Shown here: positions 19,149 to 20,042 of the stretch, piece after piece | Layout of the letters: every line of letters begins with the position of its first letter | Position numbering within the stretch: position 1 is the first letter of the stretch | NCBI GenBank assembly: GCA_027347685.1 | Contig: DAIEQM010000051.1 | Span: 1-20,042 of the forward strand | Source: UBA5941 sp021824385 | GTDB taxonomy: Bacteria; Patescibacteriota; Microgenomatia; UBA8517 | Direction of reading: 5' to 3' | Length of the DNA: 20,042 nucleotides | Program-made: the position numbers and the translations under genes | Notes under the pieces: model-generated | Database searches by the model: none | What the model saw: the letters and a program-made list of their open reading frames with translations, nothing else | What the model was told of the DNA's origin: nothing

Positions 19149-20042
19149 ATGAGTAAAAGCACCCTCGCTGAAATTCGTGATGTACGCCTATCTAAGGTTG
19201 CGCGCCTCAGAGAAATGGGAATTGACCCGTATCCTGCAAAATCTCACAAAACCCACAAAAACCAAGAAATAGTCGACAATTTTGCTGATCTCGAGAACCA
19301 AGAAGTGACGGTAACGGGCCGGCTTATGAGTTGGCGAGAACATGGACAACTTATTTTTGGCCACCTGATGGATGAAAGTGGAAAAATTCAATTGTTTGTT
19401 CAGGCTGACAAACTTACAGAAACTGATTCTAAAAACGGCACGCTCGGTTTTTCAGACCTTTCACTTGTAGACGTTGGTGACTTTTTGGAAGTCACCGGAA
19501 TAGTTACCAAAACAAGTCGGGGAGAAATTTCTGTGGCTCCCCAAACCATTCGCATTCTTACAAAGTCTATCCGTCCACTTCCTGAAAAATGGGAGGGCAT
19601 GACAGACCAAGAGCTTATTTATCGAAAGCGCTATTTGGATCTTATTATGAATCCAGATCGAAGAGCGCGATTTATTCGCAAATCAAGATTTTGGAAAGCG
19701 AATCGAGAATTTTTGAATAAAAACGGCTTTTTGGAAGTAGAAGCTCCCGTTTTGGAGCATGTAACAGGAGGCGCCGATGCTGCTCCATTTCAAACTCACC
19801 ACAATGCGCTTGACGAAGATTTCTATTTGAGAATTTCAACCGAGCTTCCACAAAAGAGACTCATTGGTGGAGGGTTTGAAAAAATTTATACTCTTGCACC
19901 AAATTTTCGAAATGAAGGAATAGATGATGAGCACTTGCAGGAATATTACCAAGTTGAGTGGTACTGGGCGTATGCAGACTATAAGGATAACATGAATCTC
20001 GTTCGAGATATGTTTCGCCACATTGCCCATGAAGTGTACGGT
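19149..20042 (+). CDS. lysS: Lysyl-tRNA synthetase, class II (partial, right end cut)
   Basis: The first 298 residues of a class II lysyl-tRNA synthetase, running off the right edge. The N-terminal OB-fold anticodon-binding domain spans about residues 50-150 (EVTVTGRLMSWREHGQLIFG). The catalytic domain follows with RYLDLI, motif 1 (REFLNKNGFLEVEAPVL), GGADAAPFQTHHNALDEDFY and motif 2 (FRNEGIDDEHLQEYYQVEWY with WAYADY). After FRNEGI the sequence DDEHLQEYYQVEWYWAYADY differs from the common HNPEFTMLE form. It starts at the ATG at 19149 (MSKSTLAEIRDVRLSKVARL), 8 nt after an extended -10. Confidence 0.93.
   Translation, partial: MSKSTLAEIRDVRLSKVARLREMGIDPYPAKSHKTHKNQEIVDNFADLENQEVTVTGRLMSWREHGQLIFGHLMDESGKIQLFVQADKLTETDSKNGTLGFSDLSLVDVGDFLEVTGIVTKTSRGEISVAPQTIRILTKSIRPLPEKWEGMTDQELIYRKRYLDLIMNPDRRARFIRKSRFWKANREFLNKNGFLEVEAPVLEHVTGGADAAPFQTHHNALDEDFYLRISTELPQKRLIGGGFEKIYTLAPNFRNEGIDDEHLQEYYQVEWYWAYADYKDNMNLVRDMFRHIAHEVYG

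Noticed and set aside
1..20042. tRNA, rRNA, CRISPR arrays, insertion sequences, prophage genes
   Set aside because: No cloverleaf, repeat-spacer pattern, transposase or terminal inverted repeat was seen on reading the window; the only repeats noted are short hairpins.

Overview
The window reads as bacterial chromosome, very probably from a Candidate Phyla Radiation (Patescibacteria) organism. The reasons are: a compact, nearly uninterrupted ribosomal-protein operon; no rpmD (uL30) between rpsE and rplO, where most bacteria have it; shortened L2, L18 and S11; mostly Shine-Dalgarno-free, A-rich start sites; and many 1-8 nt gene overlaps. TGA is used as a stop (for example in ATGA overlaps), so this is not the recoded Gracilibacteria/Absconditabacteria code. 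I cannot name a lineage more precisely from the sequence alone.

Layout. 1-336 (minus): N-terminal part of an unrecognised Pro/Thr/Gln-rich protein running off the left edge. 368-925: a TlyA/FtsJ-type RNA methyltransferase without its usual S4 domain. 954-1160 (minus): a small unknown gene with a good promoter and a shared convergent terminator. 1260-1404: promoter and leader of the ribosomal operon, with a candidate attenuator. 1405-11160: rplC-rplD-rplW-rplB-rpsS-rplV-rpsC-rplP-rpmC-rpsQ-rplN-rplX-rplE-rpsN-rpsH-rplF-rplR-rpsE-rplO-secY, followed by a small two-helix membrane protein and a terminator. 11532-13174: adk, map, infA. 13237-16952: rpmJ, rpsM, rpsK, rpsD, rpoA, rplQ, rplM, rpsI. 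17029-17232: a 67-residue orphan with its own promoter and terminator. 17307-18553: a two-gene peptide cluster. 18602-19129: a DUF6624 protein. 19149 to the right edge: the N-terminal two thirds or so of lysS.

The unusual part is 17307-18553. A consensus promoter drives a GTG-initiated 56-residue peptide, then a strong hairpin terminator, then an ATP-grasp ligase of the MvdC/MvdD type. The peptide carries a leader motif SFFTQFATE that mirrors the PFFARFLE recognition helix of microviridin precursors, and its C-terminal half is packed with Thr/Ser/Lys and Asp/Glu. Together they look like a minimal graspetide (omega-ester/amide-crosslinked RiPP) cluster with a core sequence unlike microviridin, sitting beside housekeeping genes of a reduced genome. 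This is inference from motifs, order and spacing.

A second theme is transcription and translation starts. At least four first-in-unit genes (TlyA-like, adk, map, DUF6624 gene) and probably lysS have a -10 hexamer only 5-8 nt before the ATG and no ribosome-binding site, which predicts leaderless mRNAs. Within the ribosomal operon most genes start after A-rich sequence without a Shine-Dalgarno. A minority (rplO, the post-secY membrane protein, rpoA, the orphan, both graspetide genes) have strong Shine-Dalgarno sequences.
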